64,000 bases of DNA, from NCBI RefSeq assembly GCF_000373585.1, contig NZ_KB891853.1, positions 222,812-286,811 of the forward strand. The letters are read 5' to 3'. This stretch comes from Streptomyces sp. MspMP-M5 (lineage in GTDB: Bacteria > Actinomycetota > Actinomycetes > Streptomycetales > Streptomycetaceae). This document shows positions 9,211-17,054 of the stretch, in pieces. Below the pieces are notes generated by a model. That model was not told the DNA's origin. It did not search any database and saw only the letters and a program-made list of their open reading frames with translations. Every line of letters begins with the position of its first letter. Positions within the stretch are counted from its first letter, which is position 1. The position numbers and the translations under genes were made by a program.

Positions 9211-10170
9211 TCAGATACGACACGCGGCCTCCATCCAGATGTCGGCGAGGGACTCCTCCAGGACGATCCGCGGGCGCCAGCCGAGCCGGTCGCGGGCGGT
9301 GCGGACGTCGGCCTGCTGCCAGGTGCCGCAGCCGTCGGGATACGGGTAGGCGGTGGGCGGCGCGCCCCCCGGGTGCCCCTCGGAGGCGGGGGCCGGGATC
9401 ACCAACCGGGCGGGCGGGGAGTCGAGTTCGTGCAGCGAACCGCCGAACCCGGCGACCCGGGCGAGCACCGCGGCGGCCTCCCGCAGCCGCACCGCGCGCC
9501 CGGTCCCGATGTTGACCACGCCCTGGGCGGCGGACAGCGAGGCGGCGTGCACCGCCCGGGCCACGTCCCGGACGTCGACGAAGTCCCGCTGCACGCCCAG
9601 GCCGCCGAGCTTGAGCTCGTTGTCCCCGGACTGCATCGCGCGCCGCATCGCCTCGGCGAGCCGCCCCAGCGGCGACCCGGCCGGGGTGCCCGGCCCGACC
9701 GGCGAGAAGACCCGCAGCACCACGGCGTCCAGCCCGGAGCCGAGCACCAGCTCGGTGGCGGCCAGCTTGCTGACGCCGTACGGGCCCCCGGGGCGCGGCA
9801 CCGCGTCCTCGGCGGTGGACGAACCGGGCTGCGAGGGCCCGTACTCGGAGGCGCATCCGAGGTGCACCAGACGGGCGCCGCAGCCGCTGCGGCGCAGCGA
9901 CTCGCAGATGGTGGCGACCGCGACGGTGTTGTGCCGGGTCAGCTCCCGTGCACCGCCGCGGGTGGTGCCCGCGCAGTTGACGACCACACCGGGGTGCACC
10001 GCGTCCAGGAAGCGGGTGAGCGCCCCGGGGCTGCCGGTGGCCAGGTCGAAGCGGACGTCGGCGTCGTCTCCCCGGCCGAGGGCGGTGAGCTGGACGGCGG
10101 GGTCGGCGAGCAGGCGGTCGGCGACATAGCGGCCGAGGTACCCGTTGGCGCCGATGAGCAGCACCCTCAT
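9211..10170 (-). CDS. NAD-dependent epimerase/dehydratase (extended SDR)
   Basis: The protein has 319 residues and begins MRVLLIGANGYLGRYVADR, with the GxxGxxG dinucleotide site at the very N-terminus. The catalytic YGVSK (YxxxK) and an upstream HLGCASEYG Ser/Tyr region mark an extended short-chain dehydrogenase acting on nucleotide sugars. The substrate cannot be read from sequence. Its ATG overlaps by 4 bp (ATGA) the stop of the upstream 102-codon frame, so it is translationally coupled to the operon that begins with the PelF-like glycosyltransferase. A UDP-sugar epimerase feeding that transferase is the natural inference. Confidence 0.85.
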   Translation of the reverse strand: MRVLLIGANGYLGRYVADRLLADPAVQLTALGRGDDADVRFDLATGSPGALTRFLDAVHPGVVVNCAGTTRGGARELTRHNTVAVATICESLRRSGCGARLVHLGCASEYGPSQPGSSTAEDAVPRPGGPYGVSKLAATELVLGSGLDAVVLRVFSPVGPGTPAGSPLGRLAEAMRRAMQSGDNELKLGGLGVQRDFVDVRDVARAVHAASLSAAQGVVNIGTGRAVRLREAAAVLARVAGFGGSLHELDSPPARLVIPAPASEGHPGGAPPTAYPYPDGCGTWQQADVRTARDRLGWRPRIVLEESLADIWMEAACRI

Positions 10171-10475
10171 CGTGCGGCCCCCCTGCGCGCGTGCCGTGTG
10201 AGCGGGTGGATGTTCATCGTGGTTCCTCCGTGTATACCCCCGCGTTCACGCGGGGGACGATCGCTGCTGCCCGGTCGGCGAAAACGAAGTTGGCCGGGCC
10301 TACCGCCGGGCCGGCGGAAAGTCAGGTCTGTGGAGCTGGTGCGAGACCGATGGACGGCACACCGTCCCTTGCCGTTGATGCGGGTCGGCGACCGGCCGTG
10401 AAGCAGAAAGATCAACCCGTGCGGGAAGAATCCCCCCGCCTCGGCCGGGGGAGAGGTCATGTGCCGGCTCCTCAT
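10167..10475 (-). CDS. Uncertain 102-codon frame / leader ORF in the PelF-like operon
   Basis: ATG at 10475 overlaps the stop of the membrane-protein gene by 4 bp, and TGA at 10167 overlaps the epimerase ATG by 4 bp, so position argues for a coding gene. Base usage argues against it: about 74% G/C at third positions, while neighbours exceed 90%. The sequence also contains several perfect hairpins. An internal ATG at 10217 has a much better ribosome site (ACGGAGG, about 8 nt away) and would give a 16-residue peptide, MNIHPLTRHARRGAAR, ending in the same overlap. It may therefore be a structured leader with a short coupling ORF rather than a 102-residue protein. No family is recognised. Confidence 0.35.
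   Translation of the reverse strand: MRSRHMTSPPAEAGGFFPHGLIFLLHGRSPTRINGKGRCAVHRSRTSSTDLTFRRPGGRPGQLRFRRPGSSDRPPRERGGIHGGTTMNIHPLTRHARRGAAR
10237..10256 (-). promoter_or_regulatory. Perfect 8-bp hairpin before the leader-ORF ribosome site
   Basis: CCCCCGCG and CGCGGGGG are separated by 4 nt (UGAA on the minus strand), just before the ACGGAGG ribosome site of the 16-codon leader. Two more perfect hairpins lie upstream, at 10352-10367 (6-bp stem) and 10431-10452. Together they make a structured element between the membrane protein and the epimerase. Confidence 0.5.
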
Positions 10476-11722
10476 GCGGGATCGAGGGGAGCGTGCCGAT
10501 GAGTTGCGTCATCGCCGGTGCGCCCCTCCCGCCTCGGTGGCACCGGCAGGTTCGCGCAGGCCCCCGTGAGCGCCCGCAGCCCGTGGACGAGGAGGCCCAG
10601 TGCGGCGGCCGTGCACGCGACGGCGGGGACCGCGGCCGGTCCGGCGGCGCCGACCAGCGCCTCCACCGGGGCACCGAGCCGTGCCCACCCGGGGAGCCGG
10701 GCGGTCAGGACGAGCGCCAGGGCCACCGCCTCCAGGGCCGCGGCGCTCCCCAGCCCGGCCGCGGCGGCCGCCGGGAAGCCGTGGACCGCGAGCAGCCGGG
10801 CGAGGAAGAGCAGCACCGCCAGCGCGGCCGCCGCCGGGACCGCCCACCGGCCGCCGGGGCTCCCCGTGCGGCCGAGCAGGACGTGGGCGCCGGCGGCCAG
10901 CGCCGCCGCGGCGCCCAGGAAGAGCAGCGTCGCGGCGACGAGCAACGGCCTTACTCGGGAGGCGAGTTCGGCCAGTGCGCGGCTGGCGGCCACCCGGTGC
11001 CGGGCGCGCCGCGCGAACCAGTGGGCGCAGCCGGCGGCCGGGGCGAGTGCGCAGGCCAGCGCCACGGCGGTGGCGACCGCCGCCCGCGGAAGCGGGCCGG
11101 GCACATCGGGCCCGCCGGAGCGGAGTTGGGCCAGCAGCCAGTCGCCGAGGACCGCGTACGCCACCGTCCAGAAGGCCGCCGTCGCCGCCGTACGGGAACC
11201 GGGGCCGCGGCGCAGCCGCAGCGGCCCGTGCCGCAGGGCCAGCCGCAGCGCGAGGACGGTCAGCAGCAACCCAGCTGCGTCAACTGCCGCGAGCAGCCGC
11301 GGAGTCGGCGCCAGGACCGAGACATGGGCGGCGACGGTGGACAGGCCGATGGCGCCGGGGAGCAGCTGCACCGCGCCGCGGGCGGTCCGGGAGCGGGGGG
11401 CGGGCGCGGGGTCCGGTGGTTCCGGGTCCGCCTCCGCGGCGTCCGCCGGCTCCTCCGGCGTCCGGCACTCCGGCCCGTCGGCGCGCGGGACGCGGGCGTA
11501 GAGCTCCTCCGCCAGGGAGAAGACGTCGCGGTGCCGGAAGCGGGCGGCGGCGCGGTCGGTGACACCGTGCGCCTCCAGGCCGGCGGCGATCTCCAACGGG
11601 TCCACCGCCTCTTCGCACAGGGATCGGTGACGGTGCATCAGGATCTTGACGGGGTCGGCCGGGCCGTGCCGGCGGACCGGCCGGACGGGCGGGGCCGCGG
11701 TGCCGCTCTCGGGTGCGGTCAT
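10472..11722 (-). CDS. Polytopic membrane protein of a PelF-type operon
   Basis: The protein has 416 residues. A soluble N-terminus (about 1-110) contains DPVKILMHRHRSLCEEAVDP and an acidic Pro/Glu stretch; about eight or nine Ala/Leu-rich membrane segments follow (about 115-400). No catalytic motif is recognised. Its ATG overlaps the stop of the preceding 72-residue gene by 4 bp, and that gene follows the PelF-like glycosyltransferase. By position it could be the transporter or assembly partner (the PelG role) of a polysaccharide system, but the resemblance to PelG is not visible at sequence level, so function stays open. Confidence 0.7.
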   Translation of the reverse strand: MTAPESGTAAPPVRPVRRHGPADPVKILMHRHRSLCEEAVDPLEIAAGLEAHGVTDRAAARFRHRDVFSLAEELYARVPRADGPECRTPEEPADAAEADPEPPDPAPAPRSRTARGAVQLLPGAIGLSTVAAHVSVLAPTPRLLAAVDAAGLLLTVLALRLALRHGPLRLRRGPGSRTAATAAFWTVAYAVLGDWLLAQLRSGGPDVPGPLPRAAVATAVALACALAPAAGCAHWFARRARHRVAASRALAELASRVRPLLVAATLLFLGAAAALAAGAHVLLGRTGSPGGRWAVPAAAALAVLLFLARLLAVHGFPAAAAAGLGSAAALEAVALALVLTARLPGWARLGAPVEALVGAAGPAAVPAVACTAAALGLLVHGLRALTGACANLPVPPRREGRTGDDATHRHAPLDPA

Positions 11723-11937
11723 GCGCGGTCTCCTCTCCCCCGGCCCCGGGGACAGCCGCCGTCGGTGGGACGGCGGCGGAAGGGCAGCGGGCGGCCGGTA
11801 CGGGTCACCCGCCGGATGCGCCGACGGCCGCCCGTCCAGGCCCCGGCCCCCTCGTGTGCCACATCCGCCATCCCCGTCACCAGGGCCGCGCCCACCACGC
11901 CCATCGCGCAGAGCACGTCCAGCACGGCAGTCACCAC
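11719..11937 (-). CDS. Small membrane protein, 72 residues
   Basis: A GTG start at 11937 (a second GTG at 11934 is possible) has GGGAG about 7 nt upstream. A single hydrophobic segment (about residues 3-24) is followed by an Arg-rich tail. Third positions are strongly G/C in the first 50 codons. The gene begins 17 bp after the glycosyltransferase stop and its TGA overlaps the next ATG by 4 bp, so it is clearly inside the operon. A membrane anchor or scaffold for the glycosyltransferase is a plausible but unproven role. Confidence 0.6.
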   Translation of the reverse strand: MVTAVLDVLCAMGVVGAALVTGMADVAHEGAGAWTGGRRRIRRVTRTGRPLPFRRRPTDGGCPRGRGRGDRA

Positions 11938-11954
11938 TGTCGTCTCCCTCACCC

Positions 11955-13721
11955 TCACCGCATCTGCCCGGCGGCCGGTTCGCCGGCCGCCCCGTATCGA
12001 GTGCGCCGGCCGCCTCCGGCCGGCCCGTCCGCCCGATCGGCGCGTTCGCCGCGGGCCCAGCTGGGGGTGCGGGTGGTGCCGGCCGGAACCGGTCCGCCGG
12101 ACACCCGGCGCTCGGCGGGCCGGGCGAAGGGCCGCGGGACCCCGCCCCCGGCCGTCACGCCGCCGCGCCCCGCCGGGGCGTCCGGGGTCTGCGCGATCAG
12201 CTCCAGGTAGATGCCACGAAATGCCGCGATGTTCTGCTCGACGGTGAAGAGTTCGAGGGCCCGGGCGCGGGCCGCGGCGCCCAGCCGGGCGCGCCGCTCC
12301 GGGTCGGTGAGCAGCGCCCGGCAGGCGTCGGCCAGCGCGCGGGGGTTGCGCGGCGGCACCACCAGGCCGGTGCCGCCGATCACCTCGCAGACCGCACCGG
12401 TGTCGGTGGAGACCGTGGCGCGGCCGCAGAACATCGCCTCCACCAGGGAGCGCGGGAACCCCTCGACCGCGCTGGAGAGCACCACCACCGCCGCGGAGGC
12501 CAGGACGTCCGCCGTGGTGGGCGCGGCGGGGCCGCCGATCTCCTCGAAGCTGACCGGGTTCTCCCCGGCGGTACGGGCGTCGGCGGCCTCGTCGGGGAAG
12601 AGCTGGGCGGCCAGCGCCCGGCACTGGGCGCGGTAGGCGGCGCCCTCCGGGTCGTCGCCGAGGCCGCCGACGATCCGGAGGGTGGCGGCCGGGACGTCCT
12701 TGCGCAGCGCGGCGAAGGCGTGCAGCAGCCCGACGAGGTCCTTGTCCGGGGCGATGGCGCCGGTCCACACCAGGGTCGCGGAGTCGTCCGGCGCGGCATC
12801 CGGGACGGACGCGAACGGGCCCGCGTCCATGCCCGGATGGACCGTGCGCAGCCGGGCCGGGTCCGCACCGCAGCGCTCCTGCCAGCGGCGGGCCCGGGCG
12901 CCGCCGGCGGTGATCAGCGCGGCCCGGGCGTAGGTCTCGGCGGCGAGCGCACGGTGGAAGGCGGCGAGCAGGGCGCGGACGGGCACGGGGCGCGACACGG
13001 CGGGGTGGGCGAGGTAGTGCTCGCGCAGCCGCACATCGTGCTCGGTGACCAGCAGCGGGGTACCGAAGAAGCGTTTGGCCAGCAGTCCCGGGAGGGCGGC
13101 GGGGCCGGCCGCGGCGGCGTGGCAGAGGTCGACCCCGGCGAGCCCGGAGTCGCCGTACCAGTCCAGGGAGAGCGGACGCAGCGCCGGTTCCAGCTCCGCG
13201 GCGGCCGCCAGCAGGTCCGCGACCTGTGCGCCGCGGACCGCGGACGGTGCGCCGGGGCCGTGGCAGACCGCCTCCAGGGCGCGGACGGCGTCCTCGGAGC
13301 GGAGCAGGGCGGGCAGCGGGGCACCGTCGCGGGCGAGGTCGGCGAGCCCGTAGAGACCGCTGGCGAAACGGTCCGCCTGTCCGTCCGCGGCGGCCTCGGC
13401 GGCGCTCGTCCGCTCCCCCGCCGGCAGCGCCGTGCAGGCCGCTACCAGCTCGCCGAAGTGCTCGGCGAAGCGGCGCCGGGCACGTCGGCCGCCGGCCCGC
13501 CGGTGCGCCGCCGGGGCCTCGCCCCACAGTGCCGCCCGGCCCGCCAGCCGGGCGTTGACCGGCAGCGCCACGGGGCCGCGGGCGTCCTGGCGGGGGTCGG
13601 TGGTCAGCGCGTGGAGCGCGAAGTCATGGCCGGCGAGTCCGCGAACGAGCCGGTCGCACCAGCCGTGCGCCTCACCGGACGCGTAGGGATAGCCACCCTC
13701 GGTGAGCAGTCCAATGCGCAC
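11955..13721 (-). CDS. PelF-type GT4 glycosyltransferase (DUF3492)
   Basis: The 588-residue protein starts VRIGLLTEGGYPYASGEAHG, the typical N-terminus of the DUF3492 half of PelF. The C-terminal half is a GT4 domain with a donor-site ExxFxxxxxEA pattern (AVEGFPRSLVEAM, about 470) and the usual TDTGAVCEVI loop. PelF polymerises UDP-GlcNAc/GalNAc in Pel exopolysaccharide synthesis; here the donor is inferred only from family. GTG at 13719-13721 is chosen because family members begin there, although the frame is open for 44 more codons upstream. It is the first gene of the operon ending with the epimerase. A 22-bp palindrome lies 90 bp upstream. Confidence 0.85.
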   Translation of the reverse strand: MRIGLLTEGGYPYASGEAHGWCDRLVRGLAGHDFALHALTTDPRQDARGPVALPVNARLAGRAALWGEAPAAHRRAGGRRARRRFAEHFGELVAACTALPAGERTSAAEAAADGQADRFASGLYGLADLARDGAPLPALLRSEDAVRALEAVCHGPGAPSAVRGAQVADLLAAAAELEPALRPLSLDWYGDSGLAGVDLCHAAAAGPAALPGLLAKRFFGTPLLVTEHDVRLREHYLAHPAVSRPVPVRALLAAFHRALAAETYARAALITAGGARARRWQERCGADPARLRTVHPGMDAGPFASVPDAAPDDSATLVWTGAIAPDKDLVGLLHAFAALRKDVPAATLRIVGGLGDDPEGAAYRAQCRALAAQLFPDEAADARTAGENPVSFEEIGGPAAPTTADVLASAAVVVLSSAVEGFPRSLVEAMFCGRATVSTDTGAVCEVIGGTGLVVPPRNPRALADACRALLTDPERRARLGAAARARALELFTVEQNIAAFRGIYLELIAQTPDAPAGRGGVTAGGGVPRPFARPAERRVSGGPVPAGTTRTPSWARGERADRADGPAGGGRRTRYGAAGEPAAGQMR

Positions 13722-14063
13722 GACGGCACCCCCGTCCTCCCATATCGGCGTCCTGGCGCGGCACGACCCCCGCCACCTGCAGGAAGAAGCTACGCAAAGG
13801 GGCAGGTCGCGCGATGGACGGTTGTCCATCGCACCACCGGAAGGGGTGAACACGCGTGACTTTCCACCCCTCGGGGCGTTTCGACGCGCTATGGGGCCGT
13901 TGGGTGGGGGTGGTCCAGCCGGCCGGCCGCCGCCCTCAGGGGCCGCTCACCCGCCACGACCTGCGGCTCCGGCACCGCGAGGACGGCCAATGCCCGCCGC
14001 GCACGGCAACCGAAGCCCCCGCACAGCGGGGCGCCTACGCCGGGCGCCCCGCCGCTTCCGGGC
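13722..14063. other. Intergenic region upstream of the PelF-like operon
   Basis: These 342 bp lie between the DUF3152 gene and the glycosyltransferase, both on the minus strand. They hold the palindrome at 13811-13832 and a probable promoter; no gene is seen. Confidence 0.5.
13811..13832. promoter_or_regulatory. Perfect 9-bp inverted repeat, probable operator
   Basis: GCGATGGAC and GTCCATCGC flank GGTT. The element lies about 90 bp upstream of the PelF-like gene, just before a TAGCTT -10-like sequence on the minus strand. This placement fits an operator covering the -35 region. Confidence 0.5.
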
Positions 14064-15509
14064 TCAGTGCCCGGTCGGATACGGCCAGGAGTTGGGCCGG
14101 CAGGTGACCCCGTCCGTGGTGAGGAACTTGGTCTGCTGCATCATCACCGGCGCCAGCGCGCCCGGCCGCGAGCAGACCTCGTGGTTGTGGCCGAGCCGGT
14201 GCCCGACCTCGTGGTTGATCAGCATCTGGCGGTAGGCCAGCATCTTGTCCGGGCCGTAGGTGCGGGCGCCCTGCGCCCACCGGTAGGCGTTGATCATCAC
14301 CCGCTGGGTGGCCGCCGAGTCGCAGGAGACGTTGTCCTCGGTGGTGTCCAGACCGGACTTGGCGCACCACTTGGCGGTGGTGCCGGGGCTGGCCAGCGAG
14401 ATCACGAAGTCCGCGGTGCCGGAGCCCACCCGCTGGAAGGTCCGCCGCCCGCCGTGCGCCCAACTCCGGTCGTCGTTGAGGGTCTTGTGCACCGCCTCGG
14501 CGAACAGCGCGCCGTCCAGCGGCAGTCCCTCCTCGACGTCCACCCGATAGCGCAGCACCGTGCCGTGGCCGGGCGCCTGGGCGTCGCCGCCGACGGGCCG
14601 GAAGCGGCCGCTGGCGGTCAACTGTGGGTCCAGCGGGAAGACTTCGGCCATCTGCGTGGCGTAGTCGGCGGGCTTGGCGTCCTGGCCGGCCCGCGTCTGC
14701 GAGCGCGATGCCTGGTCGGTGCCGCCGTCGGTCCGGTCGTCGCCGCTGCGGGCCTGCGGGCCGGCGCCGTCCCGGTGCTGGTCGGCGACCTGACCGGCGA
14801 TGACGACGGCGAGCGCGGTGGTCACCGCCGCGGCCGCGGCGCCGGTGAGGGTCCGCGCCCGGTGCCCCTTGCGGGCGCCCCGCGCCCCGGGGCCGGCCGG
14901 CTCCTCGGCGTCGGCCGCGCGCCCGTCGGCACCGCCCGCGGGCTGGACGGCCTGGGTCGCGAAGGCCCCGCCGGAGACCTCGTCGGGGGAACCTGCGGCA
15001 CCGCCGTCAGGGGATGCTCCGGCCGGGGAAGCGGTTCTCCTCCCCGTGCCCCGCGCGGCCGCTCGGTCCGCCCCGGCGCCGGGGCCGTTCCCGCTCCCGC
15101 TTCCGTCGAACGCCTCCAGATACTCCCGGCGCGGCCCCGGGTCGTCCGCCGGCGAGACCACCGGCACGTCGAACGCGGGGGTGCCGGCCACCGGAGCCCC
15201 CAGCGGGGTACCGAAGGGCGGGGTGCCGAAGGGCGGCGTGCCGGAAGCCGGTCCACCGGGCTCGGCGGCCCGCGGCCGGGGGATTCTCGGTGCGGGCGCC
15301 GCGGGCCCGTCCGGCGGCGGGACCGCGCCCCAGGCGCCGCCCGGCTCGCGCTGCTCGGGATGGCCGCCGCGGACCGCTCCGCCGCCCTCCGGCGGTCCGG
15401 TCACCCGGCGGCGGCGCCCCGTCCCCGGAGGGTGCGGTGCGCTGTCGGTGGTCCCGGCCGTTTCGGGGGCCGGGCGCTGCCGTTCGCCCCGGCGGCTGTG
15501 TCGTCCCAC
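14064..15509 (-). CDS. DUF3152 membrane-anchored protein with metzincin motif
   Basis: The protein has 481 residues. The first ~210 are disordered and Pro/Gly/Ala-rich, then basic residues precede one membrane helix (about 215-240). The C-terminal DUF3152 domain (about 290-481) should be extracytoplasmic. It contains HEVGHRLGHNH (residues 433-443), a perfect HExxHxxGxxH zinc-binding motif of metzincin proteases, followed by a Met pair (PVMMQQ, about 456-457) where metzincins have the Met-turn. Protease activity is inferred, not shown. GTG at 15509 lies 7 bp after the alpha/beta-hydrolase stop, so the two form an operon. Confidence 0.85.
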   Translation of the reverse strand: MGRHSRRGERQRPAPETAGTTDSAPHPPGTGRRRRVTGPPEGGGAVRGGHPEQREPGGAWGAVPPPDGPAAPAPRIPRPRAAEPGGPASGTPPFGTPPFGTPLGAPVAGTPAFDVPVVSPADDPGPRREYLEAFDGSGSGNGPGAGADRAAARGTGRRTASPAGASPDGGAAGSPDEVSGGAFATQAVQPAGGADGRAADAEEPAGPGARGARKGHRARTLTGAAAAAVTTALAVVIAGQVADQHRDGAGPQARSGDDRTDGGTDQASRSQTRAGQDAKPADYATQMAEVFPLDPQLTASGRFRPVGGDAQAPGHGTVLRYRVDVEEGLPLDGALFAEAVHKTLNDDRSWAHGGRRTFQRVGSGTADFVISLASPGTTAKWCAKSGLDTTEDNVSCDSAATQRVMINAYRWAQGARTYGPDKMLAYRQMLINHEVGHRLGHNHEVCSRPGALAPVMMQQTKFLTTDGVTCRPNSWPYPTGH

Positions 15510-15516
15510 GGGGCCG

Positions 15517-16527
15517 TCAGCTCCCGGCTCCGGCCGGCCGGGCCGCGACGGAGTCGACCAGGTCGCGGACGGCCCGGGCCACCGCCTCGGGGTACTCCAT
15601 CATCGCCACGTGTCCCGCCTCCGGAAGTGTCAGCAGCCGTGAGCCGCGGAACGCCGCGGCCGCCCGCCGTGCCATCCGGACGGAGACCAGGCGGTCGCGT
15701 CCACCGTAGACGAGAAGCGTGGGTGCCAGGACGCGTTCGGCCTGACGCCACAGGCCGTGCTGGCCGCCGAGGGTGTAGGCGTCCACCACACCGCGCGCCG
15801 AACGCTCCATCACCTCCCAGAAATACGGGAGTTCGAGCCGCCGGGCGTACTCCTCGACGGCGGACTCGAAGCCTTCGGGGGTGATCCGGGCCGGGTCGCC
15901 GTAGCAGAGCGCCAGCACCTCGCGGGTGCGCTGCTCGGGCGTCCAGTCGCGGGTGAGCCGGCCGAACAGCCGGGCCACGCCGGGGACCGCGAGCAGCGCG
16001 GTGGGCACCGCCGTCCGCTGCGGGCGGAGTTCGGGCAGCGCGGGCGAGATCAGGGTGAGGGTGCGGACCAGGTCGGGGCGGAGCGCCGCGACCCGGGTCG
16101 CGGTCGCGCCGCCCATGGAGTTGCCGAGGAGGTGGACGGGGCCGCGGCCGGCCGCGTCGAGGTGGCGGATGACCGCGCGGGCCTGTGCGGAGACGGAATA
16201 GTTGCCGTCGTCGGGCGGCGGCGACTCGCCGAAGCCGGGGAGGTCGATCGCCTCGGCGGCCAGCCGGTCGGCGAGCAGCGGCATCAGCGCCGACCAGTTG
16301 CGGGACGAGCCGCCCAGGCCGTGGACGCAGAGCGCCGGTTCGCGGTCCTTCCCCGGGGCGCCCGCCGACTGCGCGGCCGGGCTGCGGACCGCCATCGTCA
16401 GCCGCGGCGGCGAGCCCAGCGACACCCAGTCGACCACCTCGTCCGCGGGGCCCGGGGCGCCGGGCCCGGCCGGCGGCACCGGGAGAGCGGCGGCGGTCGC
16501 GGTGTCCGGCGGCTCGGTCGAAGACAT
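15517..16527 (-). CDS. Alpha/beta hydrolase
   Basis: The protein has 336 residues with the hydrolase fold: HGLGGSSRNW oxyanion-hole loop, nucleophile elbow GNSMGG, a late GRDRLV Asp loop and GHVAMME His. Residues 1-45 are Pro/Ala-rich. The substrate is unknown; a lipase/esterase occupies the equivalent place near adnA in mycobacteria. ATG at 16527 is preceded by TAACAT 7 nt upstream and no ribosome site, indicating leaderless transcription. It is followed by the DUF3152 gene in the same operon. Confidence 0.88.
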   Translation of the reverse strand: MSSTEPPDTATAAALPVPPAGPGAPGPADEVVDWVSLGSPPRLTMAVRSPAAQSAGAPGKDREPALCVHGLGGSSRNWSALMPLLADRLAAEAIDLPGFGESPPPDDGNYSVSAQARAVIRHLDAAGRGPVHLLGNSMGGATATRVAALRPDLVRTLTLISPALPELRPQRTAVPTALLAVPGVARLFGRLTRDWTPEQRTREVLALCYGDPARITPEGFESAVEEYARRLELPYFWEVMERSARGVVDAYTLGGQHGLWRQAERVLAPTLLVYGGRDRLVSVRMARRAAAAFRGSRLLTLPEAGHVAMMEYPEAVARAVRDLVDSVAARPAGAGS

Positions 16528-16534
16528 GCTGTCG

Positions 16535-16540
16535 ATGTTA
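16535..16540 (-). promoter_or_regulatory. -10 box for leaderless hydrolase mRNA
   Basis: TAACAT (minus strand) lies 7 nt before the ATG at 16527, so the transcript should start at or next to the start codon. Confidence 0.55.
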
Positions 16541-16681
16541 CGAGACGATCACGCCCCCGATTGTGTGTTCGCGGTCACACACCGCATCGCGCTGCCGCAA
16601 CCGCTCTCCTAGGCTCGTAGCTAGGGCGGCCCGCCCTACGGCGCGGCTTCGGCCCGCCGAGCACCGGAACAGGGAGCCATC

Positions 16682-16906
16682 ATGCGCGTCGACCCGACAG
16701 ACCCGGACACTTTCGAGGACGCGACCGAGGCCCCGGCCGCCGATCCGTTCGACGTGGAGGCACCGGAGGCGGACGCCGCCGAGCAGCACACCGATCTCGC
16801 GCCGCAGCGCGACGAGAAGGTGACCGGCGGCGACTACTCGGCGAACGAGGCGGACCGCGCCGAACAGGCCCGGGTCGTCGAGCTCAACGAAGACGAATAC
16901 CGATGA
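16682..16906 (+). CDS. Small acidic hypothetical protein, 74 residues
   Basis: ATG at 16682 has CAGGGAGCC directly upstream. The product is rich in Asp, Glu and Ala, has no hydrophobic segment and ends VVELNEDEYR. It resembles short hypothetical proteins often seen in Streptomyces. It lies between the divergent hydrolase and a TetR gene. No function can be assigned. Confidence 0.7.
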   Translation: MRVDPTDPDTFEDATEAPAADPFDVEAPEADAAEQHTDLAPQRDEKVTGGDYSANEADRAEQARVVELNEDEYR

Positions 16907-17054
16907 CCTGGGACGTTATGTCGGCTTCGGCGAGAGGTGCGGGGCGGAATTTCTCGCCGCCGACCGCACACAGCCCCGTTACCCAAAAGTACGATGACGG
17001 CTGCGGCGCACCATCTTGTACGGCGCGCGAACGGAACGATCACTGGGAGGCAGC

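Noticed and set aside
10237..10256. CRISPR-like repeat (C/G-rich 8-bp palindrome similar in shape to type I-E repeats)
   Set aside because: Only one copy exists, with no spacers and no cas genes in the window; treated as a regulatory hairpin.
11955..13853. Longer start for the PelF-like protein at ATG 13853
   Set aside because: The extra 44 residues run through the palindrome and probable promoter and are unlike the family N-terminus, which begins at GTG 13721.
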